Positions 54,669-64,000 of a DNA stretch of 64,000 nucleotides are shown here, piece after piece (position 1 is the first letter of the stretch; each line of letters starts with the position of its first letter). The stretch covers positions 1,054,001 to 1,118,000 of the forward strand of contig NZ_BMJB01000001.1 in assembly GCF_014642855.1 (NCBI RefSeq), given 5' to 3'. Origin of the DNA: Edaphobacter acidisoli (GTDB lineage Bacteria > Acidobacteriota > Terriglobia > Terriglobales > Acidobacteriaceae). Under the pieces are notes generated by a model. It saw only the letters and a program-made list of their open reading frames with translations, was not told the origin of the DNA and ran no database searches. The translations under genes and the position numbers were made by a program.

Positions 54669-56579
54669 CTACTTCTCTGCCTGCTTCACGGCCCATCCAG
54701 CCATATCAATCGCGCTGGCAAAGTTGTCGTATTGCACCGGCAGATGGTTCCTATGGTCCACATACTCGTTGTAGACCCACGGGTCCACTACCGCCAGCAC
54801 CGTCCCCTTGCCATACTTCGCCTCGGCAATCATCACATTGCTGTCCTTCGTGACGACAGCCTTCGCGCCGCGCGATGTTGTAATCGTGCACGTGTCCTTC
54901 ATGTATCCCAGGTGCGAATGCGCGAAGACACCCGTTCCTTCCGGAATCGCCACGCTCCCGGCCGGATAATCAGCGCCCACCACATGGTTCGCCAGCACAG
55001 CGTTGTAATGGATACCGAAGATATCGCTCAACGTGTTGAAGTGCTCGATGTCGGCATTAGCCGGATCGTTCTCCAGCATCAGCAGCACTCCGCCGCCCCT
55101 GACCCACGCTGCAATCGCGCGCGCGCTGGCCTTGTCCATGTAGTGCGGGTGCGGATTCTTCACCGGAATATCGGGCGACGCAATCACATAGATCTGAGCT
55201 CGCTTCAAATCCACGAGAGTCGGCGCAGCCTTCTCCGTAGCCAACCGCGCTCCATACCGCTGAAACACGCGCCCTAAAAACGCAAAGCCATCATTCGTAT
55301 CGTCATTCCACTTGTAGTGATAAAGCTCCGTCTGCCCGGCAGCGTTCTTGCGCGTCTGCGAGTTGAACCACGCATCGACCATCACGGTCTTGCCCTGCCC
55401 CAGCGCCTCCGTCGAAGCCTGCTCCATCTCCGACCCCGCCTTCAAAAACGCACCAACACCCTTCGCGTCATTAGCAACAACCTTCTCGCTCAGGTAGTAG
55501 TCATACGTCCCCGAACGATACGGTTTGCCGCCCAGCCCACCCACCGACACCGTCCCATTCAGCACCATCGACCCATCAGGCCCTGTCGCGATAAATTTCT
55601 TCTGAATCCCCTCCCACCCACGCCGCGCATTCTCCTCATACGCCTGTGGAAGGTAGCCCATCCTCACGCCCTTCGCCAGCGCGTAAACAAACATGCAGCT
55701 CGCCGAAGCCTCAAAGTAGTTCCCCTTGCGGCCCGGCTGATCCATCACCTGCCACCACAGACCCGAATCCTTGTCCTGCGCTTTTACGACCGCAGCCACA
55801 GTGCGCTGCAACGCGCGAATCACTTCAGCGCGCTCCGGCTGATTCTCTGGCATCCAGTCCAGCACATCCACCAAGGCCATCTCGTACCACCCCATCGCGC
55901 GGCCCCACACCTCAGGCGAGAGCCCCGTCTTCGGATCGGCCCACGGCATCTTCCGCGACTCGTCCCATCCATGCCGCAGCAACCCCGTCTTCGGATCGCG
56001 CATGTGCTTGTCCATCAGCAGCAACTGCTTCGCAATATCGGTAAAGTCATCCGGCTGTTGAAACGTAGCTGCATACGCTGCGCGAAACGGCTCAGCCATG
56101 TATGCGCCGTCCAGCCACATCTGGTTCGGATAGATCTGCTTGTGCCAGTACCCGCCGCTCGCCGTCCTCGGCTGCTCGGCAAGCTGGTCATTCAAAAACT
56201 TCGCAGCCTTGTAATACTTCGGCTGATGCGTCACGCGATAGACCAGCAGAATCGCGCGTCCCATCTCAATCTCATCGAGCGTATGCGCGCCGGGCTTATA
56301 TCCAGTCAGAGTTCCATCGTCATTGACATACTTGTCCACCGCGGCCTTGATGTAGTGAAAGTCCGCGCCATCAGCCGTCGTATGCCACTCCGCGGCCATG
56401 CCATCCAGCAGCACACCTTCTTCATAGCCCCACTTGCCCGGGTGCCCCAGGGTCGAGATCATCCCCGCCGGCCACTCCTTGATCACTGTCTGTGCCATCT
56501 GCCGCGAAGGCGACTCCTGCGCCACGCCAACCTGCGCCATCACGCATCCCACCACCACAAGAGCCGCAATCAACCGCAT
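54669..56579 (-). CDS. GH105/GH88-type unsaturated glucuronyl hydrolase fused to a C-terminal DUF4350-like domain
   Basis: An exported protein of 636 residues: signal peptide (1-20), then an (alpha/alpha)6 hydrolase domain (about 25-390) matching unsaturated rhamnogalacturonyl hydrolases. Its family features are HKQIYPNQMWLDGAYMAEPF, the WGRAMGWYEMALVDVLDWMP helix and the SGLWWQVMDQPGRKGNYFEA stretch. From about 430 on, a second domain (AQIYVIASPDIPVKNPHPHY, then WVRGGGVLLMLENDPANAD) resembles the DUF4350/ThuA-like flavodoxin fold. It would remove unsaturated uronic acids from pectin fragments after lyase action. GGGAAGA lies upstream of the ATG. No pectate lyase is adjacent. Confidence 0.88.
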   Translation of the reverse strand: MRLIAALVVVGCVMAQVGVAQESPSRQMAQTVIKEWPAGMISTLGHPGKWGYEEGVLLDGMAAEWHTTADGADFHYIKAAVDKYVNDDGTLTGYKPGAHTLDEIEMGRAILLVYRVTHQPKYYKAAKFLNDQLAEQPRTASGGYWHKQIYPNQMWLDGAYMAEPFRAAYAATFQQPDDFTDIAKQLLLMDKHMRDPKTGLLRHGWDESRKMPWADPKTGLSPEVWGRAMGWYEMALVDVLDWMPENQPERAEVIRALQRTVAAVVKAQDKDSGLWWQVMDQPGRKGNYFEASASCMFVYALAKGVRMGYLPQAYEENARRGWEGIQKKFIATGPDGSMVLNGTVSVGGLGGKPYRSGTYDYYLSEKVVANDAKGVGAFLKAGSEMEQASTEALGQGKTVMVDAWFNSQTRKNAAGQTELYHYKWNDDTNDGFAFLGRVFQRYGARLATEKAAPTLVDLKRAQIYVIASPDIPVKNPHPHYMDKASARAIAAWVRGGGVLLMLENDPANADIEHFNTLSDIFGIHYNAVLANHVVGADYPAGSVAIPEGTGVFAHSHLGYMKDTCTITTSRGAKAVVTKDSNVMIAEAKYGKGTVLAVVDPWVYNEYVDHRNHLPVQYDNFASAIDMAGWAVKQAEK

Positions 56580-56678
56580 TCTTCCCAACCTCACCAATAA
56601 AATTCGATCTTCAAACACAAACAGCATACCTGCTCGAATGCAGATGCGGCCAACCCTTCTTTTCCCTTCACTAGCAGT

Positions 56679-59501
56679 TCAGTTGCAGGACAATGCCGTC
56701 CACACCCCAGCCGCTGTCCCATTCGCACCACTGATGCTCAGATCCACAAAGCTCCCGGCAGCCACCGCAATACTCCCCGAAACCGTACAACTCGCGTTGG
56801 AAGATGCCGTGCAGGCCAGCGCAGTATCCGCCATGCTACCCGGAGCTCCCTGCCGCATCGTTACCGTAATAGTGTTGCCCTGCGTCGAATAAACCGCAAG
56901 CGAAGTAGCCGTGCAGCCAGCAGGCACCCACGTCAGCACCGATTGGCCTTCAGTCGCGCTCGCATTCGAGTTGTTCACCGAATAGTAGCTCGTCGCAAAT
57001 GAGACCGCGTGGTACATCGAAGAAAATGGAATCCCGCTCGTCTCACCGCCACCGCCGCTGCCATTCGCACCAGTCGCACCCTGCGGGATCGTGAAGTTCA
57101 GCACCGCCGCATTCGCCGTACCACTGTTCGTCACCGAAGCCTGCGTTCCCGCCGCACCAGTCGTCACCGTGCCAATACTCACCGTCGCCGCAGCTCCGGC
57201 AGGTCCGGTTGGCCCCGCAACGCCCTTCGCAGCAAGCATCGCCCACTGCGCCGGAGAAGTATCCGGCTCCGAAGCCAGGCTCCCCGTCAATGCAAGATAC
57301 GTCGAGCCGCCAAACGTCACCGCATCGTTCGCCAGATAACCGGTCGCCGAACTCCACGCTCCGCGAAAGTTCACCCCCGCAGCGCCCGCAGGCCCTTGTG
57401 GACCTACAGCACCCGTAGCGCCAGCCGCGCCCGGTATACCAGCCTGCGAAAGCACCGCCCAGTAGGCAGGACTCACATCCGGCTCTCGCCCCACATTCGC
57501 AGCGGTTGCAATATAGCTCGATCCTCCATAACTCACCGCACTACCCACCGCATACGAAGTCCCCGAAAGCCACTCACCCATAAAGCTCATCGGAGGCCCG
57601 GCAGGTCCCGTAGCGCCCGGCGCACCAGCAGTCCCAGCAGGCCCCTGAAGACCAGTCGCACCCGTAGCACCCGCTGGCCCAGCCGGCCCCTGCGCCGCAA
57701 GCACCGCCCACTGCGTCGGGCTCGACGAAGGCGTATTCCCCACATTTCCCGCGACCAGCGAGATGTACGTCGAGCCGTCGTAACTCACCGCATCATGCAA
57801 GCCATAGTTCGTCGCCGCCGAATAGTTGCCCGTGTAATTCGCCACAGCGGGCCCTTGAGGCCCCATCGGTCCCGTCGCTCCCGTTGCACCCGTAGCTCCC
57901 TGCGGCCCCGCTGGCCCCTGCAATCCTTGCAGACCCTGTGGCCCAGCAGGCCCTTGCGGCCCAATCCCGCCCGAAGCAAACAACGCCCAGTCCGCGGGGC
58001 TCTGGTCCGGAGTGTTCCCATGATTGCCATCCACCAACGACACATAACCCGAGCCGTTGTAGATCACGCCATCCGCCAGCGCATAGTTTGTCGTCGAAGC
58101 ATACGTCCCGCGAAACGTCATGCCCGCCGGCCCGGCCGGTCCCTCTGGCCCCATCGGCCCCTGCAATCCCTGGGCACCCGTTGATCCCGTCAACCCCTGT
58201 GCTCCAGCCTGCCCGGGAATACCTTGCGCCCCCTGCGGTCCAGTTGCACCAACAGGCCCCGTCGCCCCCTGAAGCCCTTGCGCTCCCACCGGCCCGGCCA
58301 CACCCTGAATCCCCTGCGGACCAGCAGGCCCCTGCGCAGTCAGCACACCCCAGTCCGCCGGACTCGACGACGGTGTGTTCCCCAGATTCCCCGCAATCAG
58401 CGAAGCGTAGCTGGCCCCCTGCCAGAACACCACATCGCCCAGCGAGTAATTGGTCGACGAAGAGTACGCCCCTCGATACACCAATCCCGGCGAACCATTC
58501 ACACCCGCAGCGCCAGATGGCCCCTGAGCACCGACCGGCCCCTGCGCTCCAGTCAATCCCTGTAGTCCCTGCGGCCCCACCGGCCCCTGCGGGCCAATCA
58601 GCCCCGTACCGCCCTGCGCCAGCAGCGCCCACGATAAAGAAGTCGAACTTGGAACATTGCCCTGGTTCCCGGCAATCACCGAGATATAGCTCGACCCGTC
58701 ATAGTTCACAAAGTCATTCACCGCATACGTAGCGGTCGAGTTATAGGTCCCGCGATAGTTCAGCCCCGTCACCGCGCCCCCGCTCGGTCCCGGAGGCCCT
58801 TGCAGCCCCTGCGGCCCAGCAACCCCCTGCAATCCCTGTGCCCCAGCAGGTCCCGCAGGCCCTTCGATTCCTTGCGGCCCTTGTGGCCCAACCGCGCCAG
58901 CCACTCCCTGGAGTCCTTGCGGCCCGGCTGGCCCAGTCGCACCAGTCGAAGCCAGCGTCACATCCAGCTCCGCCGCATGGCCGGTCAGATCATTCTCCTT
59001 GCTGTCGAACTCTACCGCCGCCGTTGCCGCCGTCAACGCCACGCCATTGTTCGTCGCCGGAGACGTTACCCATCCCTGCACCAACGCGGTCACGTCGACC
59101 GTCACATACTGGCCTGCCTGCGACACCTGCGCCGTCGTCGCCGCACTCCCCAGCGCAGGCAATGAAGCATAGGTCACGCTGTACTCGCCCCAAGCCCCAT
59201 TCACCGGCGCGATACTCACCGTTCCAGCCGTATCCACGCGGTTGCAGTAGAGTCGCAACACCGCCTTCGATATCTGCGCCGCAGTCGTCCCCGCAGGCAG
59301 AGTCGAAAGATCAAACTGCACCAGCGCGGTATACCCGCCGCCCACATTCAAATTGGAGATTGCCCCGCTATTCACCTGGGGCTGCGCGCTGTTCACATGC
59401 GCGTCGGCCACCAGCGTCGCCTCCACCGCGACCGCCGGCAAAGCGGCACACAGCCACACCGCTACGGCCCAAAGCGCAACACGTCCCCGAACCAGCCCCA
59501 T
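56679..59501 (-). CDS. Collagen-like protein with interspersed CBM5/12-like modules
   Basis: An exported 940-residue protein: signal peptide (1-25), DNRLRE-type domain (about 28-185, [18 protein letters not shown]) and long GPQG-rich collagen-like repeats broken by six modules of about 50 residues. Each module has the pattern [17 protein letters not shown], Tyr-rich, then G-Y/S-Y-I/V-S, and ends in a W-A/G-V/L-L tail, as in small chitin- or cellulose-binding domains. The last 100 residues form a Cys-rich beta domain. Bacterial collagen-like proteins are rarely laid out in this way. Likely cell-surface or matrix material binding polysaccharide. Signal start [13 protein letters not shown]; no Shine-Dalgarno was decisive. 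Confidence 0.85.
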   Translation of the reverse strand: MGLVRGRVALWAVAVWLCAALPAVAVEATLVADAHVNSAQPQVNSGAISNLNVGGGYTALVQFDLSTLPAGTTAAQISKAVLRLYCNRVDTAGTVSIAPVNGAWGEYSVTYASLPALGSAATTAQVSQAGQYVTVDVTALVQGWVTSPATNNGVALTAATAAVEFDSKENDLTGHAAELDVTLASTGATGPAGPQGLQGVAGAVGPQGPQGIEGPAGPAGAQGLQGVAGPQGLQGPPGPSGGAVTGLNYRGTYNSTATYAVNDFVNYDGSSYISVIAGNQGNVPSSTSLSWALLAQGGTGLIGPQGPVGPQGLQGLTGAQGPVGAQGPSGAAGVNGSPGLVYRGAYSSSTNYSLGDVVFWQGASYASLIAGNLGNTPSSSPADWGVLTAQGPAGPQGIQGVAGPVGAQGLQGATGPVGATGPQGAQGIPGQAGAQGLTGSTGAQGLQGPMGPEGPAGPAGMTFRGTYASTTNYALADGVIYNGSGYVSLVDGNHGNTPDQSPADWALFASGGIGPQGPAGPQGLQGLQGPAGPQGATGATGATGPMGPQGPAVANYTGNYSAATNYGLHDAVSYDGSTYISLVAGNVGNTPSSSPTQWAVLAAQGPAGPAGATGATGLQGPAGTAGAPGATGPAGPPMSFMGEWLSGTSYAVGSAVSYGGSSYIATAANVGREPDVSPAYWAVLSQAGIPGAAGATGAVGPQGPAGAAGVNFRGAWSSATGYLANDAVTFGGSTYLALTGSLASEPDTSPAQWAMLAAKGVAGPTGPAGAAATVSIGTVTTGAAGTQASVTNSGTANAAVLNFTIPQGATGANGSGGGGETSGIPFSSMYHAVSFATSYYSVNNSNASATEGQSVLTWVPAGCTATSLAVYSTQGNTITVTMRQGAPGSMADTALACTASSNASCTVSGSIAVAAGSFVDLSISGANGTAAGVWTALSCN

Positions 59502-59740
59502 GCAGACGATCCCATCTCAACAGTGCACGTCCACTGTCACGAAAGACTCGGGACCAGCAGACTCAACATTTCCCCTAAAAAACTGGAGGCATTCCCGTTT
59601 TAGGACAAGCCCTCGGAAAACACAAGCATCTTTTTCATTCCGACTCGCATCGCCCAAGGCAAAACCGGCCCATGCATTCCACATCCAAGCCTGCATCCCA
59701 TATAGTTCTGAAAGCGAGCACCGCAAAAGGACCAGTCCGC

Positions 59741-61381
59741 ATGAGCACAACCAATCAGCCCGGCCAGCCACCTCTTCCCGAAAACCTCGTCAACATCCCG
59801 CGGCTCATCACGGCCTTCTACGCACTGCATCCCGATCCCAACGTCCCCGCGCAGCGTGTCGCCTTCGGCACCTCCGGCCACCGTGGCAACGCCTTCGCGT
59901 CCTCGTTCAACGAAGACCACATCGCCGCCATCACCCAGGCCATCTGCGACTACCGCCGCCAGCACGACATCACCGGCCCACTCTTCCTCGCGCAGGACAC
60001 GCACGCGCTCTCCGAACCCGCCTTCACCACCGCGCTCGAAGTCCTCGCCGCCAATCACATCGAGACCTTCGTCGACGCCGAGCTCGCCTACACCCCCACA
60101 CCCGCGCTCTCGCACGCCATCCTCACCTACAACCGCTCACACCGCGAGCATCAGGCCGACGGCATCGTCATCACCCCATCGCACAATCCTCCCGAAGACG
60201 GCGGCTTCAAATACAACCCACCCAACGGCGGTCCAGCCGACACCAACGCCACGCGCTGGATTGAAAACCGCGCCAACACCCTGCTCCACGGCAAACTCGA
60301 AGAGGTCAGGCGCACCACCTACGCCCGCGCGCTCGCTGCCGAAACGACCCACCGCCACGACTACATCACCGCCTACGTCAACGACCTCTCCAGCGTCATC
60401 GACTTCGACGTTCTCGCCGGCACCACACTCAGGCTCGCCGTCGATCCGCTCGGCGGAGCAGGCGTCCACTACTGGCCGCGCATCGCCGAGCAATACAATC
60501 TCGCGCTCGACATCCTCAACCGCAACGTCGATCCCACCTTCCGCTTCATGACCTGCGACTGGGATGGCCGCGTCCGCATGGACTGCTCCAGCCCCTACGC
60601 GATGGCGTCGATGATCGCCAACAAGCAGAAGTACGACGTAGCCTTCGCCGCCGACACCGACCACGACCGCCACGGCATCGTCACCCGCACCACCGGCCTG
60701 CTCAACCCCAACCACTACCTCGCCGTCTGCATTCAATACCTCTTCACCAACCGTCCCGGCTGGGCCGCCAGCGTAGGCATCGGCAAAACGCTCGTCTCCT
60801 CGTCAATCATCGACCGCGTAGCCAAAGGCCTCAACCGCCCCATGCTCGAAGTCCCCGTCGGCTTCAAGTGGTTCGTCGACGGACTCATCGACGGCTCACT
60901 CGGCTTCGTCGGCGAAGAGTCTGCCGGCTGCACCTTCCTGCGCCGCAACGGCCAGGTCTGGACCACCGACAAAGACGGCCTCATCCCCGGCCTGCTCGCC
61001 GCTGAGATGACCGCCCGCACCGGCCGCGACCCCGGCGAACACTACAAAGCTCTCACCGAAAAGTATGGCAACCCCGTCTACCAGCGCATCGACGCAGCCG
61101 CGACCAAAGAGCAGAAAGCCAAGCTGGCTAAACTCTCACCCGCGCAAGTTACAGCCAAACAGCTCGCCGGAGAACCCATCACCGCCATCCTCACCGAAGC
61201 CCCCGGCAACCACGCTCCTATCGGCGGCCTGAAGGTCGCCACCGAAAACGGCTGGTTCGCCGCCCGCCCATCAGGGACCGAAGACGTCTACAAGATCTAC
61301 GCCGAAAGCTTCAAAGGCCCCGACCACCTCAAGCAAATCCAGAACGAAGCCAAAGCCGTCGTCTCCGCCGCCATCGCATGA
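59741..61381 (+). CDS. pgm: Phosphoglucomutase (alpha-D-glucose phosphate-specific)
   Basis: Interconverts glucose-1-phosphate and glucose-6-phosphate, cytosolic. The 546-residue form from ATG 59741 equals the E. coli Pgm length; AAAGGA lies nine bases upstream. Key motifs are phosphoserine Ser147 in TPSHNPPEDGG, the magnesium loop ADTDHDRHG, sugar-binding GEESAG and the phosphate-binding RPSGTED. The gene feeds sugar nucleotide and trehalose/glycogen routes. Its stop overlaps the next start in ATGA, so the hypothetical secreted protein is cotranscribed. Confidence 0.95.
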   Translation: MSTTNQPGQPPLPENLVNIPRLITAFYALHPDPNVPAQRVAFGTSGHRGNAFASSFNEDHIAAITQAICDYRRQHDITGPLFLAQDTHALSEPAFTTALEVLAANHIETFVDAELAYTPTPALSHAILTYNRSHREHQADGIVITPSHNPPEDGGFKYNPPNGGPADTNATRWIENRANTLLHGKLEEVRRTTYARALAAETTHRHDYITAYVNDLSSVIDFDVLAGTTLRLAVDPLGGAGVHYWPRIAEQYNLALDILNRNVDPTFRFMTCDWDGRVRMDCSSPYAMASMIANKQKYDVAFAADTDHDRHGIVTRTTGLLNPNHYLAVCIQYLFTNRPGWAASVGIGKTLVSSSIIDRVAKGLNRPMLEVPVGFKWFVDGLIDGSLGFVGEESAGCTFLRRNGQVWTTDKDGLIPGLLAAEMTARTGRDPGEHYKALTEKYGNPVYQRIDAAATKEQKAKLAKLSPAQVTAKQLAGEPITAILTEAPGNHAPIGGLKVATENGWFAARPSGTEDVYKIYAESFKGPDHLKQIQNEAKAVVSAAIA

Positions 61382-62616
61382 AACAGACAACGACCCGCTG
61401 GCACAAACAACTCGCCACAGCCGTTATTCTGCTGTTCGGGGTCACGCTTTCACACGCGCAATCTACGTGCGCTCCTGGCGACGCATCACGAGCAGCACTG
61501 CTCCCGCTCGCGCTTCAGTACAAGCTCCTCGCGCACAAATTCACGGGCGACGACGCCGAACTCGACGCGCCTCCAGACGTCAGCCGCGATGTTGTAATGC
61601 TCCGCAAGACCCTCGATGTCGCAACACAGGCTTTCTTCCGCTGTGAAGCAGGTGATGACTCAAACCCCGCATCGCTCCAGCAAAAGCTCTCTGCATTCCT
61701 CCATACCGACCAATCCAAACGCAATAACAACGGCAATGCGGTTGATGGAATCTACGGCGCAAATCTGCAAATCCAGATAATCCCGGCAAAAGCATTTCCC
61801 AACTCACTCTTCGTCGTTCTCAACTTCGGCATCGAATGCGGCGACGACAATCTCCTCTTCCTTTACACCCAAGAAGATGGCCAATGGCGCCAGCGTCTCC
61901 ACTGGTACAGCGACAAATACACCAAACCCTCCGACGCCTTCGGAGACATCTTCTTCTACGACGCAGTTCCCGGCCCCACAGAGGTGCAGCCACTGGTTGC
62001 AGTCGTGCACGGGCATCCATGGTGTACTTCGGGCTACAGTGACTTTGATCTCGATCTGCTCCAACCTGCGACGGCGACCTCTTCCCAACTACATCTCGAT
62101 CACGCGGCAGACGGTTACATCCGAACGTTCGACACGAGATTCAGCCGCACAGCCAATGGTCTTGAACTGCGTGTTCACGTTGCCAGCAGGGACTCAGACC
62201 TCATCTTTCAACCGGGCATCCTGCGCTACAGCACCAACACAGGAAAGTTCATACTCCTTCCTGTCGCACTTAACGCGAGAGACTTCGTGAACCAATGGCT
62301 TGAGGAACCCTGGAGCACAGTTGCAGGCTGGTCCGCCACGCCAGGCCAGAACCTGCAAAACACGCACAACAGATTCGATTATTCGCTCCACAAAGACGGC
62401 GACGACATTCCAGGCGTAACCTTCGGCGCTGTCCGCTCCTGCACCTCCGCCCCAAACCACTTCCAGATAGAAATCGATCTGACAGACTCAAAGAGCAACA
62501 GCATCCCGCCCCTCTACGCGCAAATCAGGCAAAACCCCGGCTCTTTCACCATGCTCGCTGTCACTCCAAAGGCCGACCCAACCTGCACCGGCATCAATCT
62601 GATGCCCAAACACTGA
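61378..62616 (+). CDS. Hypothetical secreted protein cotranscribed with pgm
   Basis: A 412-residue protein with a signal peptide (1-27, AVILLFGVTLSHAQ) and no recognised domain. Cysteines near residues 30, 75, 155 and 215 could pair. Middle parts (LLFLYTQEDGQWRQRLHWY, AVVHGHPWCTSGYSDFDL) suggest a large beta-rich fold. The four-base overlap with pgm indicates translational coupling, but nothing in the sequence explains a link to sugar metabolism. Confidence 0.7.
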   Translation: MKQTTTRWHKQLATAVILLFGVTLSHAQSTCAPGDASRAALLPLALQYKLLAHKFTGDDAELDAPPDVSRDVVMLRKTLDVATQAFFRCEAGDDSNPASLQQKLSAFLHTDQSKRNNNGNAVDGIYGANLQIQIIPAKAFPNSLFVVLNFGIECGDDNLLFLYTQEDGQWRQRLHWYSDKYTKPSDAFGDIFFYDAVPGPTEVQPLVAVVHGHPWCTSGYSDFDLDLLQPATATSSQLHLDHAADGYIRTFDTRFSRTANGLELRVHVASRDSDLIFQPGILRYSTNTGKFILLPVALNARDFVNQWLEEPWSTVAGWSATPGQNLQNTHNRFDYSLHKDGDDIPGVTFGAVRSCTSAPNHFQIEIDLTDSKSNSIPPLYAQIRQNPGSFTMLAVTPKADPTCTGINLMPKH

Positions 62617-62762
62617 CGGCCAGCCATAGCTATTCCCCCCGCAGAGGTCGTTTCCATTGTTTGTCATTCCCGCAGGGAGTCTCTGCGTCTTGTCCATGGC
62701 TGCAGGAAAGGATTTCCACACCCATCCCTTGACACCGCTGATAACCTTAAATCAGGAGAAAG

Positions 62763-62789
62763 AAAAGCCCGGCATCGCGCCGGGCTTTT
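62763..62789 (+). terminator. Intrinsic terminator after the pgm transcript
   Basis: AAAAGCCCGGC and GCCGGGCTTTT (62763-62773, 62779-62789) with a five-base loop, a perfect bidirectional terminator. Confidence 0.9.
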
Positions 62790-62851
62790 CAACTTAACAA
62801 GCAAATGGCATCCAACGTGCGCAAAACGTTCGTACTTATCCCATTTGTTTC

Positions 62852-62890
62852 GAATACTTTAGTACTTAAGTATGGGGAGGGGGGTACCCC
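62852..62890. repeat. GAATACTTTAG and G-rich palindromic element
   Basis: GAATACTTTAG (62852-62862) is followed by TACTTAAGTA, a G-run and GGGGTACCCC. GAATACTTTAG also occurs at 42474-42484, again ahead of a G-rich run, suggesting a recurrent element. Confidence 0.4.
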
Positions 62891-63070
62891 ACAATCTTCC
62901 CTTACCCCGGCGAACCTCATCTGCAACTTTCGTCCGCGCATTTCCACCTTCTCCGGTGCTACTATTGCCATCCACACGAGGCCTCGTGCGGCAGACTTCC
63001 CTACCGCCCAGGGCAGCGTCTAATGGGAAACGAACAGAGCTCACCCTCTGCTCGAAGGAGAAATGGATTC

Positions 63071-63421
63071 ATGCAGATTCAGATCAACCCTGGCAAAAAC
63101 GTGACTCTCCACTCCAAACTCTCCAACTTCGTCGAAACCGAACTGAACCGCACACTCCACAGATTCGACACCCAGCTCACCCGGGTTGAAGTCCATCTGA
63201 GCGGCGAAACCCGCACCAAACACGCCCGAGGAAAACGCTGTACGCTCGAAGCCCGCCCCCGAGGGCTGCAACCCCTCGTCGTCACCGGCACAGCGTCCAA
63301 CACACAACAGTGCGTCACCGGAGCAGCTGAAAAGATGAAACGTCAGCTCGAAGCCACCTTCGGACGCCTCGCCGACCGCCGCTTCAACGCCCCGGAACCT
63401 GCCTACTCCGAAGCTTTGTAA
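63071..63421 (+). CDS. HPF/RaiA-like ribosome-associated protein
   Basis: A 116-residue protein with the beta-alpha-beta pattern of the ribosome hibernation domain (MQIQINPGKNVTLHSKLS, FVETELNRTLHRFDTQLTRVEVHL, RGLQPLVVTGTASNTQQC) and a basic surface. Such proteins bind the 30S subunit or stabilise inactive ribosomes in stress or stationary phase. GAAGGAG lies about ten bases upstream; a start at 63023 would add unstructured residues. A terminator follows. Confidence 0.82.
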   Translation: MQIQINPGKNVTLHSKLSNFVETELNRTLHRFDTQLTRVEVHLSGETRTKHARGKRCTLEARPRGLQPLVVTGTASNTQQCVTGAAEKMKRQLEATFGRLADRRFNAPEPAYSEAL

Positions 63422-63437
63422 TCTCCCATAGCAAACC

Positions 63438-63470
63438 GAACACCCCAGCGCCGCAAGGGCTGGGGTGTTC
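63438..63470 (+). terminator. Intrinsic terminator after the HPF-like gene
   Basis: GAACACCCCAGC and GCTGGGGTGTTC (63438-63449, 63459-63470) form a perfect 12-base stem followed by TCTC. It may serve both directions. Confidence 0.85.
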
Positions 63471-63504
63471 TCGTCATGCCCGTCAATTCAGGTATCCTCA
63501 GCGC

Positions 63505-63924
63505 ATGACCTGGGTATTCTGGGCGCTACTCTCCGCTACCTTCGCCGCCGGCACGGCGCTGCTGGCTAAAGTCGGCGTCGAAGGCATTGACTCCAATCTC
63601 GCCACGGCCATTCGCACGTCGGTCGTGGTCGTCGTCACCTGGGCGATTGCCATCGCGCTCGAAAAGCACCACGCCATCGCGCAGATCGGCCGCCGAGGCT
63701 GGATCTTTCTGACACTCTCTGGCATCTGCACCGGCCTATCGTGGCTCTGCTACTTCCGCGCCTTGAAGCTCGGCCCAGTATCGAGCGTCGCGCCCATCGA
63801 CAAACTCAGCATCGTGCTCGTCGTCCTCGGCGCCTGGGCCTTCCTCGGCGAAGGCATGTCGCTGATGAAACTCGGAGCAATTTCCCTCATCGCCGTCGGC
63901 GCCATCATGCTCGTCTTCGCATAA
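63505..63924 (+). CDS. Half-size EamA-family transporter
   Basis: A 139-residue protein with four predicted helices. The EamA-type pattern includes WALLSATFAAGTALLAKVG, CTGLSWLCYFRALKLGPVSS and VVLGAWAFLGEGMSLMKLG. Full-length DMT permeases have two such repeats (ten helices), so this half-size version would need to dimerise. It may be related to small multidrug-resistance or EmrE-like exporters. Substrate unknown. The window ends 76 bases later without another visible gene. Confidence 0.85.
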   Translation: MTWVFWALLSATFAAGTALLAKVGVEGIDSNLATAIRTSVVVVVTWAIAIALEKHHAIAQIGRRGWIFLTLSGICTGLSWLCYFRALKLGPVSSVAPIDKLSIVLVVLGAWAFLGEGMSLMKLGAISLIAVGAIMLVFA

Positions 63925-64000
63925 ACCAGATAGAAACCATGATGAATCCAGCACACGATGGAAACATCTATAATGGCAACAGTTCTTTGGTAGCGCCCAA

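Larger units (their letters stand above)
62617..63070 (+). other. 454-base region with terminator and palindromes
   Basis: No gene was found. A GTCATTCCCGCAGGGAGTCTC sequence near 62660 resembles the dispersed palindromic repeats. A strong terminator (62763-62789) follows. TACTTAAGTA (62863-62872) and GGGGTACCCC (62881-62890) are palindromes next to a G-run, resembling the element upstream of aguA. The last 60 bases hold the GAAGGAG for the ribosome-associated protein. Confidence 0.5.

Noticed and set aside
56900-58950. Regularly spaced repeats seen as a possible CRISPR array
   Set aside because: The periodicity comes from translated Gly-Pro-Gln/Ala collagen repeats and CBM-like modules inside one coding frame; spacers are not unique and no cas genes are near.

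Overview
The window reads as a single chromosomal stretch from a GC-rich, Gram-negative acidobacterium, probably class Terriglobia (Granulicella, Edaphobacter or Terriglobus type). The support is a very large Oar-like TonB receptor with an N-terminal carboxypeptidase-regulatory domain, an S53 pro-kumamolisin with an acidobacterial-style C-terminus, a CYCXC-family protein, and a cupin whose metal-ligand positions match, as I remember it, the Granulicella tundricola hydroxynitrile lyase. LpxB, a Tol-Pal system and TonB receptors show a lipopolysaccharide outer membrane. No tRNA, rRNA, CRISPR array, transposase or prophage was seen. The genes look vertically inherited, broken only by a few small AT-richer membrane ORFs and many short dispersed palindromic repeats.

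Layout. 1-2.1 kb: end of a Met-rich outer-membrane-type protein, rdgB and a small membrane protein. 2.2-6.5 kb: sdhC, a small orphan gene, sdhA and sdhB (succinate dehydrogenase). 6.5-11 kb: a small hydrophilic protein, a secreted M19 dipeptidase, paired secreted and cytosolic cyclophilins and a VapBC-like pair. 11-13.4 kb: mdh and icd, so much of the TCA cycle lies within 11 kb. 13.5-21.5 kb: SIMPL protein, unknown protein, YdeI-like protein, lpxB, an M1-peptidase-like protein without its zinc ligands, an HD-GYP response regulator, a pterin dehydratase, a candidate small RNA or leader, and a CYCXC protein.

21.6-25.8 kb: a carbonyl-chemistry cluster (alcohol dehydrogenase, tautomerase, hydroxynitrile-lyase-like cupin, aldo/keto reductase) with a divergent AraC regulator. 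25.8-31.4 kb: the Tol-Pal system tolQ-tolR-tonB/tolA-like-tolB-pal-cpoB; the third gene has no ATG, GTG or TTG start for its membrane anchor. 31.7-39.5 kb: sugar transporter, secreted S53 peptidase and TonB-dependent receptor, suggesting polymer scavenging.

39.8-50.3 kb: Tat-exported aldo/keto reductase, a methyltransferase-like membrane protein, an agmatine deiminase-nupC-purine nucleoside phosphorylase run, an acyltransferase, DUF2062, an S1/P1 nuclease with pncB, and a PEP-CTERM protein. Nuclease, nucleoside carrier, PNP and PncB suggest a nucleic-acid and base salvage theme. 50.6-54.7 kb: a deoxyhypusine-synthase-like enzyme and a phosphorelay (kinase with two receivers, lone receiver, Hpt). 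54.7-64 kb: a GH105-type hydrolase fusion, a collagen-like protein with six interspersed carbohydrate-binding-like modules, phosphoglucomutase, a secreted unknown, an HPF/RaiA-like protein and a half-size EamA transporter.

Starts were moved from the longest ORF wherever a Shine-Dalgarno, a signal peptide or a family length favoured an internal codon. All family names come from reading motifs, not from database searches.
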